In this document: positions 1 through 7,904 of the stretch, one piece after another
Layout: each line of letters opens with the position of its first letter
How positions within the stretch are numbered: the first letter of the stretch is position 1
Position numbers and translations under genes: made by a program
Assembly (NCBI RefSeq): GCF_019239235.1
Contig: NZ_JAAZTS010000007.1
Span: forward strand, 62,001 to 126,000
Length of the DNA: 64,000 nucleotides
Direction of reading: 5' to 3'
Source: Caecibacteroides pullorum
Lineage (GTDB): Bacteria; Bacteroidota; Bacteroidia; Bacteroidales; Bacteroidaceae
The notes under the pieces: generated by a model
Seen by the model: the letters and a program-made list of their open reading frames with translations, nothing else
Databases searched by the model: none
What the model was told of the DNA's origin: nothing

Positions 1-335
1 CGCTTTCGAAGAACGGTGTCATCTCCTTCACCGTGCAGTTGGAGGACGACAGTAACCGCCGCCTGCGTTCGGGCCTGAAGACCGATGTCTATGTGATGAA
101 CGCCGTGAAGGAAGACGTGATGCGTGTGGCCAACGCTTCGTACTATGTGGGCCGTGGCGAATACGACCTCTTTGTGCGCGACGGCGAGGGCCAGCTCGTG
201 AAGCGCAAGGTGCAGCTGGGCGACTCCAACTTCGAATATGTCGAAGTAGTTTCGGGCCTTAAGCCGGGCGACCAGGTGGTCGTCAGCGACATGAGCCAGT
301 ATAAGAACAAGAACAAGCTGAAACTGAAAGACTGA
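1..335 (+). CDS. HlyD/RND-type periplasmic adaptor, C-terminal fragment
   Basis: The reading frame is open from base 3 and enters from outside the window; only about 110 C-terminal residues are present. They contain the membrane-proximal region typical of membrane-fusion proteins: 'LRSGLKTDVYV', then a beta-rich stretch ending in 'VVSGLKPGDQVVVSD', the usual C-terminal signature of HlyD/MacA/AcrA-like adaptors. Such proteins bridge an inner-membrane ABC transporter to a TolC channel, and both partners occur downstream (ATPase at 6493, TolC-like protein at 16099). It is separated from the first permease by about 115 bp. The family is clear; the subtype cannot be judged from the fragment. Confidence 0.8.
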   Translation, partial: LSKNGVISFTVQLEDDSNRRLRSGLKTDVYVMNAVKEDVMRVANASYYVGRGEYDLFVRDGEGQLVKRKVQLGDSNFEYVEVVSGLKPGDQVVVSDMSQYKNKNKLKLKD

Positions 336-360
336 CCCACCGCAAGTTGTACCCGAAAGT

Positions 361-376
361 ACCCCACGAGTGGGGT
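361..376 (+). other. Short perfect inverted repeat before first permease
   Basis: ACCCCAC-GA-GTGGGGT lies between the adaptor stop and the first permease start, and a partial copy (GTGGGGT) follows at about 394. It could be a weak hairpin or an operator half-site pair. There is no T-run after it, so it is not a clear terminator. Confidence 0.3.
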
Positions 377-451
377 ATAAAAGCACTTCATTCGTGGGGT
401 GCACCGGCCGGAAAACAATGGGAATGGAACAAACTAAAAGTACATACAGAT

Positions 452-1756
452 ATGCTGAAAAACTACTTTAAACAAGCCTGGACCCTGATGCGGCAGAACC
501 GCCTCTTTACAGGCATCTATGTGGTGGGCACGGGCCTGTCCATTGCGCTGGTGATGACACTGTTCATCATCTTCTACGTCAAGTTCGGCCCCGTCTACCC
601 CGAGTATAACCGCGACCGCACGCTGGTGGTGAAGCCGATAAAGCGCTACCCGAAGGGCAAGCCCGAGAACTGGAACATCTACGGCGGCGTGGCCTACTAT
701 GTGGTGGACCAGATGCTGCCGGGGTTGCCTCATGTGGAGCAGGTGGCGGGCAGTGTGATTGATTTTTGGGGAGATTATCAGGTGTCTGCCACAGACGTAA
801 AGCCCTTCAAAGCTACTCCCCGTTTTGCCAACGGCGCTTTCTGGAAAGTCTTTTCCTTCCGTTTTGTTGACGGCCAGCCATTCACGCAGGAAGATGTGGA
901 GGCCAAGGCGCAAGTGGCCGTCATCGGTGAGTCGCTGGCCAAGCGGTTGTTTGCCGCCGTCGAGGGAGTGACGGGCAGGCACTTCGCTTTCAACGGGCGC
1001 GACTACCGCGTGTGTGGCGTGGTGCGGGATGTTTCCAATGCCACACCCGAAACGGCAGGCGACCTGTGGCTGCCCTTGCTCAATGCGCAGTATATCTCCA
1101 AGGAGCTGGACAGGCAGGGATTGCTGGGCAATGTGTTTGTATCGCTGCTGGTGGACGATGCGGAGAACTTCGAAGCCGTGCGCAGCGAGGTGCAGGGTGT
1201 GTTCCGGCGCTATACCCTGCAGGACAAGGATTATGAATACGACCTGATGGGGCAACCCGATCCATACTGGCTCAGCACTTTCCGCCAGGATGTGGAGAAG
1301 GCGCCCGACACGATGGAACTGGCCAAGGACTTCCTCTACATCCTGCTGGCCCTGCTCTTCATCCCTGCCTTGAATCTGAGTGGCATGATTTCCTCGCGCA
1401 TGGACAGCCGCATTGCCGAGCTGGGCATCCGCAAGGCTTACGGGGCTACGCGCCGCCGCCTGCTGGAGCAGGTGCTCTGCGAGAACCTGTTGCTCACGTT
1501 GCTGGGCGGTCTGGCAGGCCTGTTGTTCTCCTACCTGATTGTGCTGACGGCCAGCGACTGGATTCTGACGCTGTTCGACAAGAACATCTACGACACTTCG
1601 CTCTCCACGTCGCTCACGCCCGAGATGCTGTTCAATCCCGCCGTGTTCGGCTGCGCGCTGGCCGTGTGTGTGGTGCTCAATGTGGTGTCGGCCCTCGTGC
1701 CCGCGCTGGGGGCGATGCGTCACCCGATTATGGAATCGTTGAATACGAAAAGATAA
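452..1756 (+). CDS. ABC transporter permease, FtsX/MacB type (A member, pair 1)
   Basis: A 434-residue MacB_PCD/FtsX-type permease. One membrane helix near residues 20-45 is followed by a periplasmic domain of about 230 residues carrying the motif 'VCGVVRDVS', then three C-terminal helices. The segment 'NLSGMISSRMDSRIAELGIRKAYGA' region is the cytoplasmic coupling part that contacts an ATPase. I chose the ATG at 452 because all sister genes start M(L/I)K-x-YFxQAW; the frame is open further upstream (to 347) but that extension is not conserved. This is the A-type member; its B-type partner starts 6 bp downstream. No ATPase is fused to it, so it must use a separate one, probably the one at 6493 or one upstream of the window. 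Confidence 0.88.
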   Translation: MLKNYFKQAWTLMRQNRLFTGIYVVGTGLSIALVMTLFIIFYVKFGPVYPEYNRDRTLVVKPIKRYPKGKPENWNIYGGVAYYVVDQMLPGLPHVEQVAGSVIDFWGDYQVSATDVKPFKATPRFANGAFWKVFSFRFVDGQPFTQEDVEAKAQVAVIGESLAKRLFAAVEGVTGRHFAFNGRDYRVCGVVRDVSNATPETAGDLWLPLLNAQYISKELDRQGLLGNVFVSLLVDDAENFEAVRSEVQGVFRRYTLQDKDYEYDLMGQPDPYWLSTFRQDVEKAPDTMELAKDFLYILLALLFIPALNLSGMISSRMDSRIAELGIRKAYGATRRRLLEQVLCENLLLTLLGGLAGLLFSYLIVLTASDWILTLFDKNIYDTSLSTSLTPEMLFNPAVFGCALAVCVVLNVVSALVPALGAMRHPIMESLNTKR

Positions 1757-1762
1757 AATCTC

Positions 1763-3073
1763 ATGCTTCAAACCATCTTACATCAACTATGGAACCAGCG
1801 TCGTCAGAACGGCTGGATATTCCTGGAACTGCTGGTCGTCAGTTTCTTCCTTTGGACTGTTATCGACCCTATCTATGTATTGACCGCCAACCATGCCATC
1901 GACCGTGGCTACGACCCCGAGGGGCTTTACGTGGTGAACATCGGCATGTACGACGAGACGAACGGCAACTTCGACCCCGACATGGCTTCCGACTCGATGA
2001 ACCTGGTGGCCTACACGCGCCTGGCCCGCATCGTGCGCGAGCAGCCCGAAGTGGACAGCTGGGCCATTGCCGGCAATCAAAGTTTCCCCAACAGTAGCTT
2101 GTGGAGCGGTACGCAGGTCTTTGCCGACACCGCCTCCCTGCATCGGGAGGAGGGCTATGTGCATGCCCAGTCCTACAGCTTTGTAGCCCTCGACGGCAGC
2201 AACCTGCTCCGCACCTACGGCATGAAGGATGCCCGTACGAGCGGTGACATCCGCTTGCCTGAGCAGGTGGAGGACAAGGCATTCATTTCCGAACGGCTGG
2301 CGCAACGCCTTTTTGGTACGGCCGATGCCGTGGGGAAGAAAGTCTACCAAAGCGAGGATGCTTTGGAGGTAGCTGGTGTATTCCGTGACTTCAAGCACCG
2401 CGACTACGAGCAGCCTTATCCGCTCATTGTCACCATGTACAGCGAGATGTACGGAAGCCAATATATGCCGTGGTGGTACAATTTTGTTATCCGTCTGAAG
2501 CCGGGTGTGGACGTATCGGCTTTCAAGCAGCGTTTCCAGCAGGAAGTGGCACCGCAACTCTCTGTAGGCAACTTCTACTTCGACAGTCTGAAGGAATTTT
2601 CGGAACTGAGCGAGGACTATGCCATGAAGAGTGGTGTCACCAACAAGCTCCGCCTGCAATACGCCCTGACGGGTTTCGCCCTGCTCTGCATCTTCCTGGG
2701 CATGGTGGGCACCTTCTGGATACGCAGCAACGCCCGTCGCGGCGAGATTGGAGTGATGCGCAGCATGGGCGCTTCGCAAGGGTGCATCGTGCGGCAGTTC
2801 CTCCTCGAAGCCTGGCTGTTGCTGACGGTGGCCTTCGTGCTGGTCATTCCCTTCCTGCTCTATCATGCCCATGTCAACGGCCTGTACACGGTAGAGATGA
2901 ATGACAAGTTCGTGCCCAATCCCGCCTACGGGCAAAACCGTTTCGGCTTCCACTTCACCGTGGTACTGGCACTCAGTTACGTTGTTCTGATGCTGATAGC
3001 GCTGGTCGGAACGTATGTCCCTGTGCGCCGTGCGGCCCGTACGCTGCCGGTAGAGGCGTTGAGGGATGAATAA
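1763..3073 (+). CDS. ABC transporter permease, FtsX/MacB type (B member, pair 1)
   Basis: A 436-residue B-type permease. B members share an N-terminus with 'LWNQRRQNGW' followed by a membrane helix, a larger periplasmic domain, the coupling segment 'GTFWIRSNARRGEIGVMRSMGAS', two or three C-terminal helices and the terminal motif 'PVEALRDE'. The start lies 6 bp after the A member, so the two are co-translated and probably form a heterodimeric membrane unit. The region after its stop holds the first 42-bp repeat array. The substrate is unknown; MacB/LolCDE relatives handle lipoproteins, peptides or envelope stress signals. Confidence 0.88.
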   Translation: MLQTILHQLWNQRRQNGWIFLELLVVSFFLWTVIDPIYVLTANHAIDRGYDPEGLYVVNIGMYDETNGNFDPDMASDSMNLVAYTRLARIVREQPEVDSWAIAGNQSFPNSSLWSGTQVFADTASLHREEGYVHAQSYSFVALDGSNLLRTYGMKDARTSGDIRLPEQVEDKAFISERLAQRLFGTADAVGKKVYQSEDALEVAGVFRDFKHRDYEQPYPLIVTMYSEMYGSQYMPWWYNFVIRLKPGVDVSAFKQRFQQEVAPQLSVGNFYFDSLKEFSELSEDYAMKSGVTNKLRLQYALTGFALLCIFLGMVGTFWIRSNARRGEIGVMRSMGASQGCIVRQFLLEAWLLLTVAFVLVIPFLLYHAHVNGLYTVEMNDKFVPNPAYGQNRFGFHFTVVLALSYVVLMLIALVGTYVPVRRAARTLPVEALRDE

Positions 3074-3109
3074 AGCCTCAGCCCCGAAGCAAGGGGAAGC
3101 GGCAGGCCG

Positions 3110-3401
3110 AAACTCGGGAGTTTTGCCCCATCCGAGACGGCGGACGGCATGAAACTCGGGAGTTTCTACCCGTCAACCGTGGTAAACGGGGCAAAACTCG
3201 GGAAAGTCGCCCGAAAACCGCGGTAAATGGCATGAAACTCGGGAGTTTCTACCCGTCAACCGTGGTAAACAGGGCAAAACTCGGGAGTTTCTGCCCGTCA
3301 ACCGTGGTAAACGGGGCAAAACTCGGGAAAGTCGCCCGAAAACCGCGGTAAACGGCTCGAAACTCGGGAGTTTCTGCCCGACAACCGCGGTGGATGCGGA
3401 G
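3110..3401 (+). repeat. Tandem array of about seven 41-42 bp repeats (array 1)
   Basis: Units begin with AAACTCGGGA at 3110, 3152, 3194, 3235, 3277, 3319 and 3360, a period of 42 or 41 bp. Each unit holds a short palindrome (AAACTC-GG-GAGTTT in most units) and a second pair of complementary segments around CCGTGG. Two unit subtypes occur: one continues with GTTTCTACCCGTCAACCG, the other with AAAGTCGCCCGAAAACCG. The same family recurs at 11814-12064, again between permease genes. There are no unique spacers, so it is not CRISPR. It fills the otherwise gene-free stretch 3074-3567, whose remainder has only a C-rich/G-rich inverted segment (about 3520-3548) just before the next gene. Confidence 0.9.
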
Positions 3402-3567
3402 GCTGGACCGAATGGATGATGGATTTTGAGGGGCGTCGGCTGGCGACACTTCGTCTGACAGCCCCGCACGATAAAGGATATATTATAGAATGTAACAAAT
3501 AAAATGACCGCCCTATCCTTCCCCCATCCTTTTGGGAGAGGGGCCGGGGATGAGGCTTTTGATGATT

Positions 3568-4887
3568 ATGCTAAAGACCTATTTCAAACAAGCCCTTGCG
3601 TTGTCCAGGCAGAACTGCCTGTTCAGTACGCTCTACATTGCCGGCACGGGGCTGGCTATCGCCATGACGGTTGTGATGGCGCTGGTTTATTACGTGAAGC
3701 TGGCACCTGTGTACCCCGAGGAGAACCGGGCGAACATCTTGTACCTCACTAGCGCCAGTTTCCATTCGGATGAGAAGAAATCGACGTGGCAGTCCGGCTT
3801 GTCCTATCAGGCTCTTCAGGACTGGGTGTATCCGCTGAAGAACGTGGTGGCGGTGTCGGCCCGGTTGGAAAACGACATGGAGGAGAGCGGCTACATCCAG
3901 CCCGCCGACCGCAGCGGTGATTTCCGTCCGGCGGTGAAGCTGGTGGACCCTGCCTTCTTCCGCATCTATCCGCTCCGTTTTCTGGAGGGGCATCCGTTTA
4001 CCGAAGCCGACTTGGAGAGCGGCATCCGCGAGGCCGTCATCTCCGACGATCTGGCCCGCCGCCTGTTCGGCACCGTCGAGGGAGTCGTGGGGCGTTCGTT
4101 CTCGCTGGACTATGTGAATTGTCGGGTCTGCGGCGTGGTGCGCGGTGCCAGCTTCCTCACCTCGCAGTCGTATGCGCAGGTCTACCTGCCTTATTCGACC
4201 GCCCCGAACTACAGAAAAGCGCTTGCCGCCTACTTCCCCTATTGCGGCGGCTTTTCCGTCACTTTCCTGGTGAAGGACGGGGCGCAGGCCGATGCCCTGC
4301 GGGCGGAAATCGCGGACGTGACGAGGCGGCTGAACCTGCAGAACAAGGAGCAGTGGCAGATGGAGCTATGGAAGCAGCCCACTTCGCACTGGTTGAGCGT
4401 CTTCCAGAGCTATCCGTCGGACGCCAGCTTCAACCCCTGGAAGACGGTGGCCTATCTGGTTGTTGTGGTGCTGGTGCTCCTGCTCGTGCCCGCGCTCAAC
4501 CTGAGCGGCCTCATTGCCAGCCGCATGGAGAGCCGCTTGGCCGAGATGGGCGTGCGCAAGTCGTTTGGTGCGGGCAGGAGGGTGCTGCTCTCGCAGGTGA
4601 TGTGGGAGAACTTCTTCCTGACGCTGGCGGGCGGTTTGCTGGGCCTGATACTGGCCTGGACCACCGTCTACCTGAGCCGCGAATGGATCTTCACGCTGCT
4701 CAACGACTGGATGGTGGAGGCTCCGCAGGATGCCAACGTCTACGTGTCGGGCGAGATGCTTTTCGCGCCTGCCGTCTTTGGCATCGCCTTCCTACTCTGT
4801 CTGGCGCTGAACCTGCTGTCGGCCCTTCTGCCGGCGTGGATGTCGCTCCGCAAACCGATTGTGTATTCGCTGTATGAGAAAAGATAA
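3568..4887 (+). CDS. ABC transporter permease, FtsX/MacB type (A member, pair 2)
   Basis: A 439-residue A-type permease, very similar in plan to the one at 452 (start 'MLKTYFKQALALSRQ', periplasmic motif 'VCGVVRGAS', coupling part 'SRMESRLAEMGVRKSFGAG', C-terminus 'VYSLYEKR'). The start is set at 3568 by alignment with sister genes. An in-frame ATG at 3550, right after a G-rich tract, is a possible alternative. It lies downstream of repeat array 1; its B partner follows after a 150-bp hairpin-forming repeat. Confidence 0.86.
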   Translation: MLKTYFKQALALSRQNCLFSTLYIAGTGLAIAMTVVMALVYYVKLAPVYPEENRANILYLTSASFHSDEKKSTWQSGLSYQALQDWVYPLKNVVAVSARLENDMEESGYIQPADRSGDFRPAVKLVDPAFFRIYPLRFLEGHPFTEADLESGIREAVISDDLARRLFGTVEGVVGRSFSLDYVNCRVCGVVRGASFLTSQSYAQVYLPYSTAPNYRKALAAYFPYCGGFSVTFLVKDGAQADALRAEIADVTRRLNLQNKEQWQMELWKQPTSHWLSVFQSYPSDASFNPWKTVAYLVVVVLVLLLVPALNLSGLIASRMESRLAEMGVRKSFGAGRRVLLSQVMWENFFLTLAGGLLGLILAWTTVYLSREWIFTLLNDWMVEAPQDANVYVSGEMLFAPAVFGIAFLLCLALNLLSALLPAWMSLRKPIVYSLYEKR

Positions 4888-4893
4888 TTATTT

Positions 4894-5040
4894 AATGAAG
4901 AATGAAGAATTAAGAATGAAGAATTGCCATGCGGATGCTGACATTGACATTCCTCATTCGTATAAATTCTTCATTCCTCATTTCTATAAATTCCTCATTC
5001 GTATAAATTCTTCATTTTTCATTCTTCATTCTTCATTTTT
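4894..5040 (+). repeat. MITE-like imperfect palindromic repeat (copy A, GAATGAAGAAT family)
   Basis: The left arm (4894-4925) is built from AATGAAGAAT units and the right arm (5006-5037) from the complementary ATTCTTCATT units. The interior has direct repeats of CCTCATTCGTATAAATTCTT. It fills the whole gap between the A and B permeases of pair 2 and ends right at the start codon of the next gene, so it would be transcribed as a large hairpin. Copies B (7803-7898) and C (29190-29287) share the arms. Confidence 0.8.
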
Positions 5041-6345
5041 ATGTTTACCCTTATCTTGAAAACCCTATGGGCCCGTCGCCGCCGCAACGGCTGGCTGCTG
5101 GCCGAACTGATACTGGTCGCTGTCCTTTCGTGGAGCATCTTCGACCCCGTCATTGTGGTGACCTACGACCGTCACCTCCCGCTTGGCTACGATGCCGACC
5201 GCCTCTGCATGGTGTCCGTCGGTATGTTGCAACCGCAGGCGCCGGGCTATGATGCCCAGGCTACCGACTCTGCCTCGATGATGCAGGCGTATCTGAATAT
5301 CGTGGAACGTGCCCGCCAGCATCCCGATGTAGAGCAGGCCACTCCCGTACTTTCTTTCATATATCCCGGTTCGCAAGGAAGCAGTACTTCCACCCTGATG
5401 GCAGAAGGTGATACAGTGGGACTCGACCTTATGTATGTTGAGTTTCTGCCACATACCCATTTCTTTGAAACATTCGGCTTCAGGCCCGTGCAGGGCAGCA
5501 TGACGCCCGAAGAATTGTCGGACCATACGTATGGCGGGATGAATGTTGTATTGAGTGAGTATGCACAGGAAGCCTTGTTTCACACCCGTGTTTACAACAA
5601 GAATCTGCGTTGCTGGATGACGAACGAGACGGATACGATCTATTTGCCCGTTGTCGTAGGTGCGGTAGGAACTTTCAAGTACACCAATGACTGGCGTCCT
5701 GTTCCTGTCGCCTTCGAGCCGATATTGCATCCCGATATTCTTTCCAGTGTGAACGATATGCACGTAGTCATCCGTTTGAAGGAGGGTGTCAGCATGGACC
5801 GCTTCCTGCATGAGTTCCGTCCTTGGATGGTTCGCCAGATGCGGGTTGGTAACCTTTATGCACGCGATTTGCAGTCGTACGACAGCATCAACCGGATCAG
5901 TGAGTTTGGTACTGCGACGTCACTCTATCGCCGCAACCTGAGTATAGCCCTGTTCTTCCTTGTCAACCTCTGTTTAGGTGTTGTCGGTACCTTCTGGCTA
6001 CAGACCCGTACACGGCGCGAGGAGGTAGGCATCATGCTGTCCTACGGTGCTACGCCGCGCCGCATCCGGCTCCAGTTGCTGGGCGAAGGTGTGGTGCTCA
6101 CGACGATAGCTACCCTGATAGGCTGCTTCCTCTACCTGCAATACGGGCTCAGCGAGGGACTGAGCAAGGGCAGCGCCTGGATGAAGAGTACCATGCCCTG
6201 CTGGGTGGACCACTTCGGGCAGCACTTCGCCATCGTGTCGCTCATCATCTACCTCATTCTGCTGGTTGTGGTGCTGGTGGGTATTTACATCCCGGCCCGC
6301 CGCATCAGCAGCATTCCGCCTACCGAGGCGTTGAGAGACGAGTGA
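5041..6345 (+). CDS. ABC transporter permease, FtsX/MacB type (B member, pair 2)
   Basis: A 434-residue B-type permease with the N-terminal 'LWARRRRNGWLLAELILVAVLSW' type helix, the coupling segment 'GTFWLQTRTRREEVGIMLSYGAT' and the end 'PTEALRDE'. The start codon abuts the palindromic repeat, leaving no room for a separate ribosome-binding site. Its periplasmic domain is less GC-rich than those of its neighbours. A rho-independent terminator follows (6367-6397), so it probably ends the first transcription unit. Confidence 0.88.
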   Translation: MFTLILKTLWARRRRNGWLLAELILVAVLSWSIFDPVIVVTYDRHLPLGYDADRLCMVSVGMLQPQAPGYDAQATDSASMMQAYLNIVERARQHPDVEQATPVLSFIYPGSQGSSTSTLMAEGDTVGLDLMYVEFLPHTHFFETFGFRPVQGSMTPEELSDHTYGGMNVVLSEYAQEALFHTRVYNKNLRCWMTNETDTIYLPVVVGAVGTFKYTNDWRPVPVAFEPILHPDILSSVNDMHVVIRLKEGVSMDRFLHEFRPWMVRQMRVGNLYARDLQSYDSINRISEFGTATSLYRRNLSIALFFLVNLCLGVVGTFWLQTRTRREEVGIMLSYGATPRRIRLQLLGEGVVLTTIATLIGCFLYLQYGLSEGLSKGSAWMKSTMPCWVDHFGQHFAIVSLIIYLILLVVVLVGIYIPARRISSIPPTEALRDE

Positions 6346-6366
6346 AATCGTACGCTAAAAACGGAC

Positions 6367-6397
6367 AGGGTGTTCATTTTCGGACACCCTTCTTTTT
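6367..6397 (+). terminator. Rho-independent terminator after permease pair 2
   Basis: Stem AGGGTGT / ACACCCT (6367-6373 and 6384-6390) with a 10-nt loop, followed by a T-rich tail TTCTTTTT. It separates the first two permease pairs from the ATPase-led unit. Confidence 0.8.
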
Positions 6398-6429
6398 GCT
6401 AAAATACAGATAATCAGTGATGCGTGATT

Positions 6430-6446
6430 TTGGCACGACTTTTGAA
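6430..6446 (+). promoter_or_regulatory. Candidate sigma-54 promoter upstream of ABC ATPase
   Basis: TTGGCACGACTTTTGAA matches the sigma-54 consensus YTGGCACGrNNNTTGCW at all positions but one: GG at 6432-6433, then exactly 10 bp, then GA where GC is usual. It is about 47 bp upstream of the ATPase start and after a terminator. An NtrC-type activator and its kinase are encoded at the end of the same cluster, which strengthens the call. Confidence 0.6.
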
Positions 6447-6492
6447 TTAAGTTCACCACAGAGAATACAATAACTATAAACAACATACAATT

Positions 6493-7164
6493 ATGGACAT
6501 GATCAAATTAACAGGTATCAACAAGATTTACCGTACAGACGAGATTGAAACACAGGCATTGGAGAACGTGAACCTGACTGTAGAGCAGGGGGAATTCCTC
6601 AGCATCATGGGACCTTCGGGTTGTGGCAAGTCCACGTTGCTCAACATCATGGGGCTGCTCGACACACCCACCAGCGGCACCATCGAAATAGCCGGTACCC
6701 GCGTGGAGGGTATGAAAGATAAGGAACTGGCTGCTTTCCGTAACCAGAACCTGGGCTTCGTCTTCCAGTCGTTCCATCTGATCAACTCGCTCAACGTGAT
6801 AGACAATGTGGAACTTCCGCTGCTCTACCGTAAGGTCTCTGCCAAGGAACGCCGTCGTCTCGCCGAAGAGGTGTTGAGGAAGGTGGGCCTCAGCCATCGT
6901 ATGCGCCACATGCCCACGCAGCTTTCCGGCGGTCAGTGCCAGCGTGTAGCCATCGCCCGCGCCATCATCGGTAATCCTGAGATTATCCTCGCCGACGAGC
7001 CGACAGGTAACCTGGACTCGAAGATGGGTGCCGAGGTCATGGACCTGCTGCATCAGTTGAATGAGGAAGACAAGCGTACCATCGTCATGGTGACGCACAA
7101 CGAAGACCAGGCCAAGCAGACGAGCCGCACGGTGCGCTTCTTTGACGGTCGCCAGATAGGATAA
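6493..7164 (+). CDS. ABC transporter ATP-binding protein, LolD/MacB type
   Basis: A 223-residue complete nucleotide-binding subunit. Walker A GPSGCGKST is at residues 40-48, signature LSGGQ at about 144-148, Walker B 'IILADEPTGNLD' with its aspartate near 167, and the H-loop 'VTHN' near 201. The size and the 'FVFQSFHLI' Q-loop context match the LolD/MacB group that drives FtsX-type permeases. It is the only ATPase among ten permeases in this window, so it may be shared by several pairs. It is preceded by a sigma-54-like promoter, and a GIN-domain protein follows 30 bp later. Confidence 0.93.
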   Translation: MDMIKLTGINKIYRTDEIETQALENVNLTVEQGEFLSIMGPSGCGKSTLLNIMGLLDTPTSGTIEIAGTRVEGMKDKELAAFRNQNLGFVFQSFHLINSLNVIDNVELPLLYRKVSAKERRRLAEEVLRKVGLSHRMRHMPTQLSGGQCQRVAIARAIIGNPEIILADEPTGNLDSKMGAEVMDLLHQLNEEDKRTIVMVTHNEDQAKQTSRTVRFFDGRQIG

Positions 7165-7194
7165 CGCATAACAAACCGACAAAACAGACAGACA

Positions 7195-7821
7195 ATGAAA
7201 ACAAACATTATAGGAATCATGATTGCACTGGTACTGGCATTTGCCGCGGCAGTAGGCGCATGGGCGCAGGACGGGAAGGTGAGCGAAGTGCGCAAAGTGA
7301 ACGGCTTTTCTTCCATCAAGATAACATCGGTGGCCAATGTCATTTTCACGCAGGGCGACCGGTATTCGCTCCGCCTGGAGGGCAAGGAGAAATGGGTGAA
7401 GCTTACCACCACCGAGGTGAAAGGCGGTTGCCTGATCATCGCTTTCAAGAAGGGGGAGAAGAGATCTGTCAAGAACATTGACGGCCTGAAGCTCTATGTC
7501 ACCGCTCCCACGCTGGAGGAGGTTGAGCTGACCGGCGTGGGCAGCTTGGAGTGTAAGGAGCCTTTGAAGCTGGACGACTTCACGCTTCGCATCAACGGCG
7601 TAGGCTCTGCCGAAGTGGCCGACCTGACCTGTAGCCGCTTCACCGTCAGCCTGAACGGAGTGGGCGATGCCGAGGTGAACGTTGATTGCGACTACCTGAA
7701 AGCACGCATGGGCGGCGTAGGTAGCCTGGAACTGAAGGGGAGTGCCGATGAGGCCGACATATCGCGCAGCGGCATCGGCAGTGTGAATACGAAACGATTA
7801 AAAATTAAGAATGAAGAATGA
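7195..7821 (+). CDS. Secreted GIN-domain (DUF2807) protein
   Basis: A 208-residue protein with a clear signal peptide (residues 1-24, cleavage near 'AWAQ') and a beta-solenoid-like body. Repeats such as 'VELTGVGSLECKEP', 'LRINGVGSAEV', 'VSLNGVGDAEV' and 'RMGGVGSLELKG' are typical of the 'putative auto-transporter adhesin, head GIN domain' family. It is probably periplasmic or surface exposed. The last residues ('KIKNEE') come from a hairpin repeat that overlaps the 3' end, so the original C-terminus may have been altered. It sits between the ATPase and permease pair 3, suggesting a shared transcript; its role in transport is unknown. Confidence 0.8.
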   Translation: MKTNIIGIMIALVLAFAAAVGAWAQDGKVSEVRKVNGFSSIKITSVANVIFTQGDRYSLRLEGKEKWVKLTTTEVKGGCLIIAFKKGEKRSVKNIDGLKLYVTAPTLEEVELTGVGSLECKEPLKLDDFTLRINGVGSAEVADLTCSRFTVSLNGVGDAEVNVDCDYLKARMGGVGSLELKGSADEADISRSGIGSVNTKRLKIKNEE

Positions 7822-7898
7822 GGAATGAAGAATTGGCTCTTCCTATGCCACCTTTCTTATTCATTAAATTCTTCATTCTTCATTCATAATTCTTCATT
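7803..7898 (+). repeat. MITE-like imperfect palindromic repeat (copy B)
   Basis: Arms 7803-7834 and 7867-7898 are built from the same AATGAAGAAT / ATTCTTCATT units as copy A. The left arm overlaps the last codons and stop of the GIN-domain gene, and the right arm ends 6 bp before the next start codon. It is therefore inside the operon transcript. Confidence 0.75.
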
Positions 7899-7904
7899 AA
7901 AAAG

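Noticed and set aside
434..1771. Long open frame antisense to the first permease; similar antisense frames over 4,894-16,068, 20,408-22,846 and other GC-rich genes
   Set aside because: High GC at third codon positions opens antisense frames. The predicted peptides are His/Gln/Arg/Ala-rich and match no family, while the sense frames are clear permeases or receptors.
3110..3401. Tandem repeats considered as a CRISPR array
   Set aside because: Units are contiguous at 41-42 bp with no unique spacers and no cas genes nearby.
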